11,627 nt of DNA from Streptosporangiaceae bacterium (GTDB lineage: Bacteria; Actinomycetota; Actinomycetes; Streptosporangiales; Streptosporangiaceae). The notes beneath the pieces are model-generated. The model saw nothing but the letters and a program-made list of their open reading frames with translations. It made no database searches and was not told where the DNA came from. The position numbers and the translations under genes are program-made. This document shows positions 5,129-11,627 of this stretch, one piece after another (positions within the stretch are counted from its first letter, which is position 1; the number at the start of each line of letters is the position of its first letter). Where the stretch lies: assembly GCA_030040815.1 (NCBI GenBank), contig JASHSZ010000301.1, positions 1 to 11,627 on the forward strand, given 5' to 3'.

Positions 5129-6826
5129 TCACGACTTCACCACGGGGGATCCGCGGCCCGCCGAGACCGTCGCACCGGAGACGGGATGTATCACCGGCGA
5201 GCAGCTGCAGAGGGCGACGGGAATCGCCTGGGGTGCCGGCTGCGGCTCGGGCTGCGGCTCAGGGGCCGGCGTGGCTTCAGCGGCGGCCCTGAGCTCGGCC
5301 AGCCGGCGCCGGGAGGGCAGCAGGACGATGGCAAGGATCACTCCCAGGCCGAGTATCGCGGCGGAGATGGTAAACGCCGTGGTGTAGCCGTAGGTGGCCG
5401 CCGTCGCCGGGGCTAGCGGGCCGGTGTGGTGGGCGGCCAGGTAGCTGGCAGTGGCGGTCAGCGCGACGGTGCTCAGCGCCGATAGCCCGATCGAGCCGCC
5501 GACCTGCTGCATCGTGTTCACCAGCGCCGACGCTACCCCCGCATCCTGGGGGCGGACACCGGCGGTGGCGGTGTTGATGGTAACGGCGAAGATGATGCCG
5601 AATCCCAGGCCCATGACTATCAAGGCGGGCAGGATGACGGCGCCGTAGGTGGATGTGACGGTGAGCTGGGTCAGGTAGCCCATGGCGCAGACGCTGAGCA
5701 GCATGCCGGAGGCGATCAGCACCCGCGGCCCGACTCGGGGGAGCACGATGCTGGACACGGTAGAGCTGACCAGGATGCCGCCCACGAACGGCAGGAACAG
5801 CAGCCCGGAGATCACCGGGCTGTATCCCTTAACTAGCTGCAAGTAGTAGACCAGGAACAAGAAGACGCCGAAGAGTGCGATCCCGGTCAGGCCGAGCACT
5901 GCATAGGAGCCGCCCCGGGTCCGGTCGAGGATCACCCGCAACGGCAGGAGCGGGTGGGCGGACCTCTGTTCGGCCACCGCGAACGTGGCCAGCAGCAGTG
6001 GCCCGGCGACCAGGCAGAGGATGGTCAGCGGAGCCGCCCAGCCGGCGGTCTCGGCCCGGGAGAAGCCGAACACGATGAGGAACAGCCCGGCGGAGGCCAG
6101 CACCGTGCCGGGCCAGTCCAGCCGCGGCCTCGTGGCCGGCCGGCTGGTGCGGATGTAGGCCAGGGCGCCGGCGATGGCGAACGCGGCGAAGATGAGGTTG
6201 ACATAGAGGGTGTATCGCCAGGACAGGTATTCGGTGAGCAGCCCGCCGAGGATCAGGCCCACCCCGGCGCCCCCCGAGGACACCGCGCCGTAGACAGCGA
6301 AGGCCCTTCCTCGCTCGCGTGGGTCAGTGAAGGTGCTGGTCAGGGTGCCCAGCGCGGCCGGCGCGAGGAGGGCGCCGAAGGCGCCCTGCAGCGTCCGCGC
6401 TGCGGCCAGCATCGGGAACGAGACCGCAGCGCCGCCGACCGCCGAGGCGATGGCGAACCCGGCCAAGCCGGTGATGAGGACCCGCTTGCGGCTGAACATG
6501 TCGCCGATCCGGCCGCCGAGCAGCAGCAGGCTGCCGAAGGCCAGCGCGTAGCACGTCACCACCCACTGCCGGTCATTATTGGAAAATCCCAGCGCATGCT
6601 GGGCTGAGGGCAGCGCGATATTGATCACGGTGGCATCGAGCACCACCATCAGCTGCGCAACAGCGACCACCACCAGGACCAGCCAGCGCCGGTCAGCCGG
6701 TGCTGCCTGCCGGTTCTGCGTGGCAGACGACATGGTTTCTGTACTCCCCGCATCTCGATGCTCGGTGGCGCGTGCGTAGTCGGACAGGTCAGGAGCGTTG
6801 CCCGCGCCGGAGGTTGGCGAGGTCAC
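5129..6826 (-). CDS. DHA2-type MFS efflux transporter (EmrB/QacA family)
   Basis: Drug/H+ antiporter of the major facilitator superfamily, DHA2 (14-helix) branch, in the cytoplasmic membrane. At 565 residues it is near the DHA2 upper range. Seen are TM1 with the acidic family motif LDATVINIALP (63-73), motif A GGRIGDMFSRKR (104-115) in loop 2-3, the motif C region GAVSSGGAGVGLILGG (180-195) and SWRYTLYVN (202-210), followed by further hydrophobic segments to about residue 500. The tail is soluble, with a Pro/Glu/Gln run (PEPQPEPQPAP) from a tandem 12-mer. Two starts are possible: GTG 6826 behind AGGGAG (five bases), or ATG 6733 behind GGGGAG (ten bases), which gives the more usual short N-terminus. 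It is divergent from the LAL regulator, with two palindromes between them, and co-directional with the SnoaL-like gene. Substrate unknown. Confidence 0.92.
   Translation of the reverse strand: MTSPTSGAGNAPDLSDYARATEHRDAGSTETMSSATQNRQAAPADRRWLVLVVVAVAQLMVVLDATVINIALPSAQHALGFSNNDRQWVVTCYALAFGSLLLLGGRIGDMFSRKRVLITGLAGFAIASAVGGAAVSFPMLAAARTLQGAFGALLAPAALGTLTSTFTDPRERGRAFAVYGAVSSGGAGVGLILGGLLTEYLSWRYTLYVNLIFAAFAIAGALAYIRTSRPATRPRLDWPGTVLASAGLFLIVFGFSRAETAGWAAPLTILCLVAGPLLLATFAVAEQRSAHPLLPLRVILDRTRGGSYAVLGLTGIALFGVFLFLVYYLQLVKGYSPVISGLLFLPFVGGILVSSTVSSIVLPRVGPRVLIASGMLLSVCAMGYLTQLTVTSTYGAVILPALIVMGLGFGIIFAVTINTATAGVRPQDAGVASALVNTMQQVGGSIGLSALSTVALTATASYLAAHHTGPLAPATAATYGYTTAFTISAAILGLGVILAIVLLPSRRRLAELRAAAEATPAPEPQPEPQPAPQAIPVALCSCSPVIHPVSGATVSAGRGSPVVKS
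5238..5261 (-). repeat. two tandem 12-bp units coding the Pro-Glu-Pro-Gln tail
   Basis: GGCTGCGGCTCG occurs twice in a row (+ strand) with one mismatch in the second copy, encoding the P-E-P-Q run near the C-terminus of the MFS transporter. Probably replication slippage; it stays in frame. Confidence 0.6.
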
Positions 6827-6831
6827 GGCTT

Positions 6832-6837
6832 CTCCCT
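6832..6837 (-). promoter_or_regulatory. ribosome binding site favouring the GTG 6826 start of the transporter
   Basis: AGGGAG on the minus strand with a five-base gap to GTG 6826. The competing site is GGGGAG at 6749-6744, ten bases before ATG 6733. Both are good, so the protein may start at either site and the first 31 residues are provisional. Confidence 0.55.
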
Positions 6838-6916
6838 AAATCTCGGAGCACGTCCCAGGCGGCCGTGCGAGCTTTCGCGATGAACCCAGGCTTGCCGTTA
6901 GCGAGGTGAGAGGCCG

Positions 6917-6933
6917 TCACCGGATCCCGGTGA
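6917..6933. promoter_or_regulatory. palindromic operator candidate, copy 1
   Basis: TCACCGGATCCCGGTGA: two perfect 7-base arms, TCACCGG and CCGGTGA, around ATC. It lies 91 bases upstream of GTG 6826 of the transporter. The surrounding 24 bases (6911-6934) recur at 6993-7016 with two differences. The size and symmetry suit a LuxR-type helix-turn-helix dimer. A TAACGG at 6900-6895 on - could be the transporter -10. Confidence 0.7.
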
Positions 6934-6998
6934 TTGCGGGGCCGCCCGCGGTGCGGAGTGCGGCGGGTCCAGGGTTGCTGCGAGGCACGTAAAGGCCG

Positions 6999-7015
6999 TC
7001 ACCGTATCCTGGTGA
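6999..7015. promoter_or_regulatory. palindromic operator candidate, copy 2
   Basis: TCACCGTATCCTGGTGA: 5-base arms, TCACC and GGTGA, with the same A-T-C-C centre as copy 1 and only positions 7 and 12 changed. It lies 82 bases from copy 1, close to eight helical turns, and about 190 bases before the preferred regulator start. It is well placed for autoregulation of the LAL gene or for looping with copy 1. Confidence 0.68.
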
Positions 7016-7201
7016 TGCGCCGCAGACCGACAACGCCAGACGGAATGGGATCGTGGCGGCGGCGCGTGCTTGAGAGTGCGGCAACCCCAGGTCGGGGCGT
7101 CGTAGACAGCACGAGCGCTGGCCTGGTACCGAGTGGGAAGGTGCCGGGGCTGTGACCGGCGCCAGGGTGTCGGGCGTGGCTATCAGGGCGGGCCTTTGAC
7201 G

Positions 7202-9856
7202 GTGGCTCCAGCAACTCCCCGGCTTATCGACCGGGGTGATCTTGTCGCTGCCCTGGATCGCGCGGCCTCGAGCAGGGTGACGGTCATCTCGGCTCCGGCC
7301 GGCAGCGGGAAGACGTCGCTACTGCGCGCCTGGGCCGACGGACCGGGTCAGCTGCACCCGCTCGCCCTCGTGCAGGTGCAGCGCGGCCAGCAAGACGCCC
7401 AGCAGTTCTGGCTGGCCCTGCTCGGCGCCATCCGTCACGCCACCGGTGCTGACAGCGCCGGGGAACTGCCTGCAGCGACACCTGACTTCAATGCACCAGC
7501 GATGGTCGACCGGGTGCTGGCCGAGCTGGCCGACGCTGACGGCGGCGTCACGCTGGTCATTGACGATCTCGATGAGCTGCACTCGCCAGAGGCCTCCGCT
7601 CAGCTCACCCGGTTGCTGACGAATCTTCCCCCGCCGGTGCACGCGATCCTGATCACCCGTCACGATGTGCGGCTGCGGCTTCACCAGCTGCGCCTGGCGG
7701 GCGAGCTAGCCGAGATCCGCGCGGCGGACCTGAGCTTCTCCGAGCGCGAAACCCGCGAGCTACTCGACGCCTCGGGCATCGCGCTGTCCGACTCCGGGGT
7801 AGTGCTGCTGCACCAGCGGACGGAGGGGTGGGCCGCTGGCCTGCGGCTCGCGGCGCTCTCCCTGGTCGGCCACCCGGACCCGGAGCGGTTCGTCGCGGAG
7901 TTCTCTGGCAGCGACCGCACGGTCGCGGAGTACCTGATCGCCGAAATGCTGGAACGCCAGACGCCCGACGTCCAGGATCTGCTGCTGCGCACGTCGCTGC
8001 TTGACCGGGTCAACGGCGAACTGGCCGACCTGCTGACCGGCCGCGCGGGCTCGGAACAGATCCTGCTGAGTCTCGAGGATGCGAACGCGTTTGTCGTCTC
8101 GCTCGACCCAGGGCGCACCTGGTTTCGCTACCACCACCTGTTCGCAGATCTCCTGCGGCTGGAGTTGCGCCGGACGCTCCCCGAAAAAGTACCGGCACTA
8201 CACCGGCGCGTCGCGGCCTGGTTCGCCCGGCAGGGCCAGGTCGTCAACGCCATCCGGCACACCGAGGCGGCCGGCGATTGGGCTGATGCGGCGCGGCTGC
8301 TCGCCGACCACTCGTTCAGCATGACACTCGACGGGCAAGCCCAGACCATGCAGGCGCTGCTACGGGCCTTCCCGCCGGGCGCGGACCACCCCGAGCTGGC
8401 GCTGGTGCGCGCAATGGGTGATCTTGCTCAGGGGCGCCTGGACGAGGCGGCCGCCCACCTGGCGGTCGCCGAGAGGTACGCCCAGACGACGCCGCCAGGC
8501 CGCCAGCGCCGGCTCCGGGTGGCGATCGCGTCGCTGAAGCTGTCCCTGGCCAGGCGGCGCGGTCACCTGGCCGACGTCATCGAACAAGCCCGATTCCTGG
8601 CTTCCCCGCTAACCGGTCCGTCCGACGAAGACATCGCCTTGGACAGCGACCTGCGAGCCGTGGCGCTTATGAATCTGGGGACCGTCGAGGCCTGGTCACT
8701 GGGCCTGCCAGACGCTGAACGCCACCTCCGGGAGGGCGCCGCCCTGGCCCGGGAGATCGGTCGGCCGTACCTGGAAGTCGGCTGCCTCGCGCAGCTCGGC
8801 TTCGCGTACATCTTCCACGCTGCCGCCAAGCCGAAGAGCCAGGCGTTCGCCACGACCCAGCGGCGCTGCCGCGAGGCGATTGCCCTCGCCGAACGCTACG
8901 GCTGGGGCACGGAACCGGTGGTCGCACCCGCGCTGATGACGCTCGCCGGCACGATGGCGTTTCTGGGTGAGTTCGACGAGGGTGAGCGGTGGTTGCGGCG
9001 CACCGAGCGGGCTCTGCAAACAGACACCGGGCCGGACATCAGGCTGCTGCTGCACCAGACGGCTGGGATCCTGCAGGCCGGCCGCGGCCGCCGCCGCGAC
9101 GCGCTCGAAGAGTTCAGCGCGGCCGAACAGCTGGCATCGCAGCTGGAGGGATCGCAGGCACTCGCGAGCCAGGTGACCGGCTGGCTGCTCGCCATGCAAG
9201 CCCGGCTGGGACGGCCCGGCACAGCCCGCGCCCGCCTCGGGGCGCTCGATGACGAGCAGGCCAGCTCCGGAGAGATACGCAATGCCCGCGCGGCGATCTG
9301 CCTCGCGGAAGGCGATCCGGCCGGAGCCCTGGGCGCGCTTCACGATGTTCTGAACGGCACGGCACCGGTTCTTGGTTACGTCACCATCGTGGAGGCCCAC
9401 CTGCTGGCCGGGCTCGCCCATCGTGAGCTCGGTGACCAGCGCGCGGCGAACCAGGAGGCGGAACGCGCGCTGGCGCTGGCGGAGTCTGACCGGCTGGTCC
9501 TGCCGTTCGCGATGACGGGCTCCCAGGAGCTGCTCGAGGCGCTGCCCCGGCACCAGACAGCACACGGTGCCCTGCTCGCCGACATCCTCGACATCCTGCA
9601 CGGCTTGTCCCCGCCGGCGATTGCGCAGTCCTCATCAGCGCCGGCGGAGGAACTCAGCGCTGGCGAACTCAGGGTGCTGCGGTATCTGCCGACGAACCTC
9701 TCCCGGCCCGAGATCGCCGGCGAACTGTCCGTCTCGCTGAACACGGTCAGCACGCACCTGCGCAGCATTTACGCCAAGCTCCAGGTCCGTGACCGGTCCT
9801 CGGCCGTGCGGCGCGCCAGGGAACTGCAGCTGCTGGCGGTCGGCCGCGGGCGGTAG
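7202..9856 (+). CDS. LAL/MalT-type LuxR-family transcriptional regulator
   Basis: Large ATP-binding regulator of the LuxR family (LAL, MalT-like, STAND ATPase): ligand and ATP drive oligomerisation and DNA binding. With start GTG 7202 it is 884 residues, normal for LAL. Walker A is APAGSGKT (31-38) and Walker B is LVIDDLDEL (118-126). The sensor-like LITRHD is at 151-156, TEGWAAGLRLAALSL at 207-221, and the MalT-family FRYHHLFADLLR at 308-319. A long Ala/Leu-rich TPR-like helical region follows, and residues 817-884 are a GerE helix-turn-helix (ELSAGELRVLRYL, SRPEIAGELSVSLNTVSTHL, YAKLQV). Starts TTG 7196 (seven bases after AGGG) and GTG 7133 are also open; homologous sequence begins at about TPRLIDRGDLV. 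Palindromes flank the gene on both sides, and its neighbours are probably its targets. All key motifs are intact. Confidence 0.93.
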   Translation: MAPATPRLIDRGDLVAALDRAASSRVTVISAPAGSGKTSLLRAWADGPGQLHPLALVQVQRGQQDAQQFWLALLGAIRHATGADSAGELPAATPDFNAPAMVDRVLAELADADGGVTLVIDDLDELHSPEASAQLTRLLTNLPPPVHAILITRHDVRLRLHQLRLAGELAEIRAADLSFSERETRELLDASGIALSDSGVVLLHQRTEGWAAGLRLAALSLVGHPDPERFVAEFSGSDRTVAEYLIAEMLERQTPDVQDLLLRTSLLDRVNGELADLLTGRAGSEQILLSLEDANAFVVSLDPGRTWFRYHHLFADLLRLELRRTLPEKVPALHRRVAAWFARQGQVVNAIRHTEAAGDWADAARLLADHSFSMTLDGQAQTMQALLRAFPPGADHPELALVRAMGDLAQGRLDEAAAHLAVAERYAQTTPPGRQRRLRVAIASLKLSLARRRGHLADVIEQARFLASPLTGPSDEDIALDSDLRAVALMNLGTVEAWSLGLPDAERHLREGAALAREIGRPYLEVGCLAQLGFAYIFHAAAKPKSQAFATTQRRCREAIALAERYGWGTEPVVAPALMTLAGTMAFLGEFDEGERWLRRTERALQTDTGPDIRLLLHQTAGILQAGRGRRRDALEEFSAAEQLASQLEGSQALASQVTGWLLAMQARLGRPGTARARLGALDDEQASSGEIRNARAAICLAEGDPAGALGALHDVLNGTAPVLGYVTIVEAHLLAGLAHRELGDQRAANQEAERALALAESDRLVLPFAMTGSQELLEALPRHQTAHGALLADILDILHGLSPPAIAQSSSAPAEELSAGELRVLRYLPTNLSRPEIAGELSVSLNTVSTHLRSIYAKLQVRDRSSAVRRARELQLLAVGRGR

Positions 9857-9860
9857 CCCG
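9847..9860 (+). terminator. weak hairpin over the regulator stop codon
   Basis: CGGGC-GGTA-GCCCG spans the TAG stop. The stem is only five bases and no U-run follows, so termination is doubtful. It may simply reflect G/C-rich sequence next to operator copy 3. Confidence 0.2.
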
Positions 9861-9862
9861 CC

Positions 9863-9883
9863 GGTCACCGGATCCGGGTGACC
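9863..9883. promoter_or_regulatory. palindromic operator candidate, copy 3
   Basis: The core TCACCGGATCCGGGTGA lies at 9865-9881. With the flanking bases it has arms GGTCACC and GGTGACC around GGATCCG. It sits between the regulator stop and the next gene. Its centre (9873) is 44 bases before ATG 9917. If transcription starts at or near that ATG, with the weak -10 GATGAT at 9905-9910, the site overlaps -35, the usual place for a LuxR-type activator. Confidence 0.7.
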
Positions 9884-9916
9884 CGCAGTCACCTGCCCGA
9901 CCGTGATGATGTCGTC

Positions 9917-10177
9917 ATGGACCCGGCACCCGCCCCGTACGTGATCCGGATCGACGGGCACCTCGGCGCCACCGTGCTGTCCGCATTCCCGGCGCTGGCG
10001 CCGCAGCACCACGGCGCGCACACCGTGCTCACCGGCCCGCTCGACCGGGCGGCGCTGTACGGCGTGCTGGCTGAGATCGAGGCGCTGGGCCTCGACCTGC
10101 TCGAGATCCGCAAGCTCACGCAGCAGCGCAAATCATCGGAACCGGCCGGATTCCGACGGAAGGGAGATTCTCCGTGA
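9917..10177 (+). CDS. small conserved protein of unknown function (86 aa)
   Basis: Reads YVIRIDGHLGATVLSAFPAL, HTVLTGPLDRAALYGVLAEI, EALGLDLLEIRKL. The pattern of strand, helix, strand, TVL-x-GP-x-D-x-x-x-L-x-G-x-L helix and final strand LxExRxL resembles a widespread group of 70-90-residue actinobacterial proteins often found beside regulators. No function is known to me. A compact alpha/beta (ACT/ferredoxin-like) fold is my guess. GTG 9878 is in frame but lies inside operator copy 3, so ATG 9917 is preferred. No ribosome binding site precedes it, which fits a leaderless transcript. Its TGA overlaps the GTG start of the hydrolase by four bases, so the two are translationally coupled. No membrane segment or cysteines. 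Confidence 0.65.
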   Translation: MDPAPAPYVIRIDGHLGATVLSAFPALAPQHHGAHTVLTGPLDRAALYGVLAEIEALGLDLLEIRKLTQQRKSSEPAGFRRKGDSP

Positions 10178-11085
10178 GCACCGAACAGCGAGAAACCCTC
10201 GATGCAATCCTGCGGCAGTCAGCGTTCCCCGCCGACAGCGACGTCACCGAGCAGCGGCGACTGCTCCGCGAGCTGCTATCGGCGCAGCCACTGCCCGCCG
10301 AGATCACCGTGACAGCAGGCAAACTCGGCGGCGTTCCGACCGCCGAGATCACAGTCGACGGAGTCGAACCTCGCCACATCGTTCTCTACTTCCACGGCGG
10401 CGTGTACGTGATGGGCGACGCCGCCCTCGCCGCCGGCCTGGCTTCGCAGATCGGCCGGCGGACCCGCGCCAAGGTCATCTCCGTCGACTACCGGCTCGCT
10501 CCGGAGCACCCTTACCCGGCCGCGGTCGACGACGCTCTGGCAACCTACGAAGCCATCCTGCACAACGGCACAGCCCCTTCGGACATCGCCTTCGCGGGCG
10601 AGTCCGCCGGCGGCGGGCTCGCCATCGCTACTCTGGTCAACGCTCGGGAACACGGGCTGCCCCTGCCCGCCGCCGCCTTCGTCATGTCACCGTATGCCGA
10701 CCTAACCCTGGCCGGGGCGACCATGGAAACCAAGCGTGCGGCCGACCCGCTGCTCAGCCGGGAAGCTCTCGAGGCCCGAATCACCGACTACACGTCGGGG
10801 CAAGATGCCTCTCTCGGGCTCATCAGTCCCATATTCGCGGAGCTGTCCGGCCTGCCGCCCCTGGTCGTCCAGGCCGGAACGCACGAGGTCCTCCTCGACG
10901 ACGCCATCCGCCTCGCCCGGCAAGCTGCTACCGCTGACGTCGAGGTCACCCTCGACATCACCCCCGGGGTTCCCCACGTCTTCCAGGCGTATTACCCGAT
11001 CCTTGACGAAGCGACCGCAGCGCTGGACAGAGCCGGCCAGCTCCTGTCGGCCCATCTGGCCGGCGCACAACGCGTCACCGCCTAG
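10174..11085 (+). CDS. alpha/beta hydrolase, hormone-sensitive-lipase-type esterase
   Basis: A 303-residue esterase of the HSL family (alpha/beta-hydrolase fold 3), which hydrolyses short to medium acyl esters or lactones in the cytoplasm. The oxyanion-hole motif YFHGGVYVMGD has HGG at 74-76. VDYRLAPEHPYPAAVDD is at 104-120. The nucleophile elbow GESAGGG places Ser144. The histidine is His268 in GVPHVFQAY. The acid is expected in GTHEVLLDD (235-243). At the place of the family Asp of D-P-L stands Glu238, so the acid is Glu238 or Asp242/243. GTG 10174 has AGGGAG seven bases upstream and overlaps the stop of the small gene (GTGA), so it belongs to that operon under operator copy 3. No signal peptide. 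It may inactivate or release the molecule handled by the transporter; this is inference. Confidence 0.92.
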   Translation: MSTEQRETLDAILRQSAFPADSDVTEQRRLLRELLSAQPLPAEITVTAGKLGGVPTAEITVDGVEPRHIVLYFHGGVYVMGDAALAAGLASQIGRRTRAKVISVDYRLAPEHPYPAAVDDALATYEAILHNGTAPSDIAFAGESAGGGLAIATLVNAREHGLPLPAAAFVMSPYADLTLAGATMETKRAADPLLSREALEARITDYTSGQDASLGLISPIFAELSGLPPLVVQAGTHEVLLDDAIRLARQAATADVEVTLDITPGVPHVFQAYYPILDEATAALDRAGQLLSAHLAGAQRVTA

Positions 11086-11257
11086 CACAAAGGCAGAACG
11101 ACCGCACGCTGTCCTCGTATCCCACACGCGGCCGGTTCAGATGCCGCGCGCTGCCAGGAAGTACCAGGTCAAAGGCCTGATCGCCGGGAACGGCCGCAGG
11201 CCATCCGGCACCCGGTCCCGGCGCACGCGCCGGGATCGTTAACGACAGGAGTTCGAT
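11086..11257 (+). other. intergenic gap with a stem-loop ahead of the last gene
   Basis: A perfect 9-base stem, TCCCGGCGC (11216-11224) with GCGCCGGGA (11227-11235), ends 11 bases before AGGAG (11247-11251). There is no U-run after it. It could end some hydrolase transcripts, protect a 3' end, or affect translation of the next gene. No other gene is seen in the gap. Confidence 0.45.
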
Positions 11258-11627
11258 ATGAGCGACTCGCTGGACTGGAACGCGCGGACCATCGCGGAGT
11301 TCCGGGCGAACGAGGGCAGGGTTGGCGGGCCCTTCGAGGGGGCGCCGATAGTCCTAGTGCATCACCGCGGCCGCAAAACCGGGCGGGAGTATGTCAACCC
11401 GACGATGTACCTCCCGCACGACACCGAACCGGACATCATCTACGTCTTCGCAAGTAAGGGTGGAGCACCCGCCAACCCGGACTGGTACCGCAACCTGACC
11501 GCGGCGGGTGACGGCAGTGTCGAGCGCGGAACGGAGATCTACAGGGTGACCGTCCGCGAACTGACCGGCGCTGAACGCGACCGCCGCTACGCCGAGCAGG
11601 CGCGCCGCTACCCAGGCTTTGCTGAGT
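11258..11627 (+). CDS. F420-dependent nitroreductase-family protein (Ddn-like), 3' end outside window
   Basis: Ddn-like member of the nitroreductase/deazaflavin-dependent oxidoreductase family. Visible are TIAEFRANEGRVGGPFEGAP, then IVLVHHRGRKTGREYVNPTM with the Gly-Arg-Lys-Thr-Gly turn (38-42) that grips F420 phosphate, the strand IIYVFASKGGAPANPDWYRN with the P-x-W-x-x-N-L motif (74-80), and the final strands EIYRVTVRELTG-AERD leading to YPGF. The ATG start has AGGAG six bases upstream. 123 codons are present with no stop before the edge; relatives are about 135-150 residues, so only a short tail is missing. It differs clearly from the left-edge relative. It is on the same strand as the hydrolase, 172 bases on, and may be the third gene of that operon or have its own promoter. 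Confidence 0.88.
   Translation, partial: MSDSLDWNARTIAEFRANEGRVGGPFEGAPIVLVHHRGRKTGREYVNPTMYLPHDTEPDIIYVFASKGGAPANPDWYRNLTAAGDGSVERGTEIYRVTVRELTGAERDRRYAEQARRYPGFAE

Larger units (their letters stand above)
6838..7201. other. divergent control region between transporter and regulator
   Basis: About 365 bases with no gene of their own. They hold operator copies 1 and 2. No consensus -35/-10 pair is clear in either direction, as expected if the promoters need an activator. Short open frames here carry no family motif. Confidence 0.6.

Noticed and set aside
5954..6607. 217-codon open frame on + inside the transporter gene
   Set aside because: Gly/Arg/Gln/Glu-rich antisense shadow of a membrane protein; no start signal or motif.
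7133..7201. GTG 7133 as start of the LAL regulator
   Set aside because: The extra 23 residues are Gly/Arg/Cys-rich and unlike the family; GTG 7202 or TTG 7196 fits the conserved N-terminus and the AGGGCGGG stretch better.
8696..9601. 301-codon open frame on - inside the LAL regulator
   Set aside because: Antisense shadow; the + strand frame has all LAL motifs and typical codon use.
1..11627. CRISPR array, tRNA, rRNA, riboswitch or phage attachment site
   Set aside because: No regularly spaced repeats, no cloverleaf or rRNA sequence, and no flanking direct repeats were seen on reading both strands.

Overview
The window is high-G+C DNA from an actinomycete. The evidence is GTG starts, strong G/C third-position bias, two deazaflavin (F420)-dependent nitroreductase-family genes (one at each end), a large LAL-type LuxR regulator, and fragments of actinobacterial IS21-, IS256- and IS1182-type transposases. 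No ribosomal or tRNA genes are visible. It reads as an accessory, partly decayed chromosomal region. I cannot name the species.

Left part (1-2091): a nitroreductase-family gene runs in from the left edge. It is followed by about 1.4 kb of gene remains: a frameshifted IS21 IstA fragment, a tiny IS256-like scrap, a glyoxalase/VOC pseudogene on + (one stop, two frameshifts), and a PPOX-family pseudogene on - (one stop, two frameshifts). The two pseudogenes abut tail to tail near 1570. Positions 1860-2091 hold nothing I recognise.

Middle (2092-4735, genes on -): an NfeD-like OB-fold gene (3514-3726) and a flotillin/SPFH gene (2092-3465) form a two-gene unit like B. subtilis yuaF-floT, but neither carries a membrane segment. 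The flotillin stalk has nine near-perfect 11-residue repeats. An IS1182-like fragment lies just upstream of the NfeD-like gene. An EthD-family gene follows at 4095-4418.

Right part (4736-11627) looks like a regulated cassette. A DHA2-type MFS efflux transporter and a SnoaL-like protein form a - strand operon. Divergent from it is a MalT/LAL-type ATPase regulator with a C-terminal LuxR helix-turn-helix. Downstream on + come a small unknown protein, an HSL-type alpha/beta hydrolase whose start overlaps it by 4 bp, and a second nitroreductase-family gene cut by the window end. A 17-bp palindrome, TCACCGnATCCnGGTGA, occurs three times: twice in the divergent promoter region, 82 bp apart, and once between the regulator stop and the small gene. 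Its placement suggests that it is the regulator's binding site and that regulator, exporter, SnoaL-like protein, small protein, hydrolase and perhaps the F420 reductase form one regulon. The likely theme is sensing, modification and export of a small hydrophobic molecule. The motif and its placement are seen directly; the regulon is inference.
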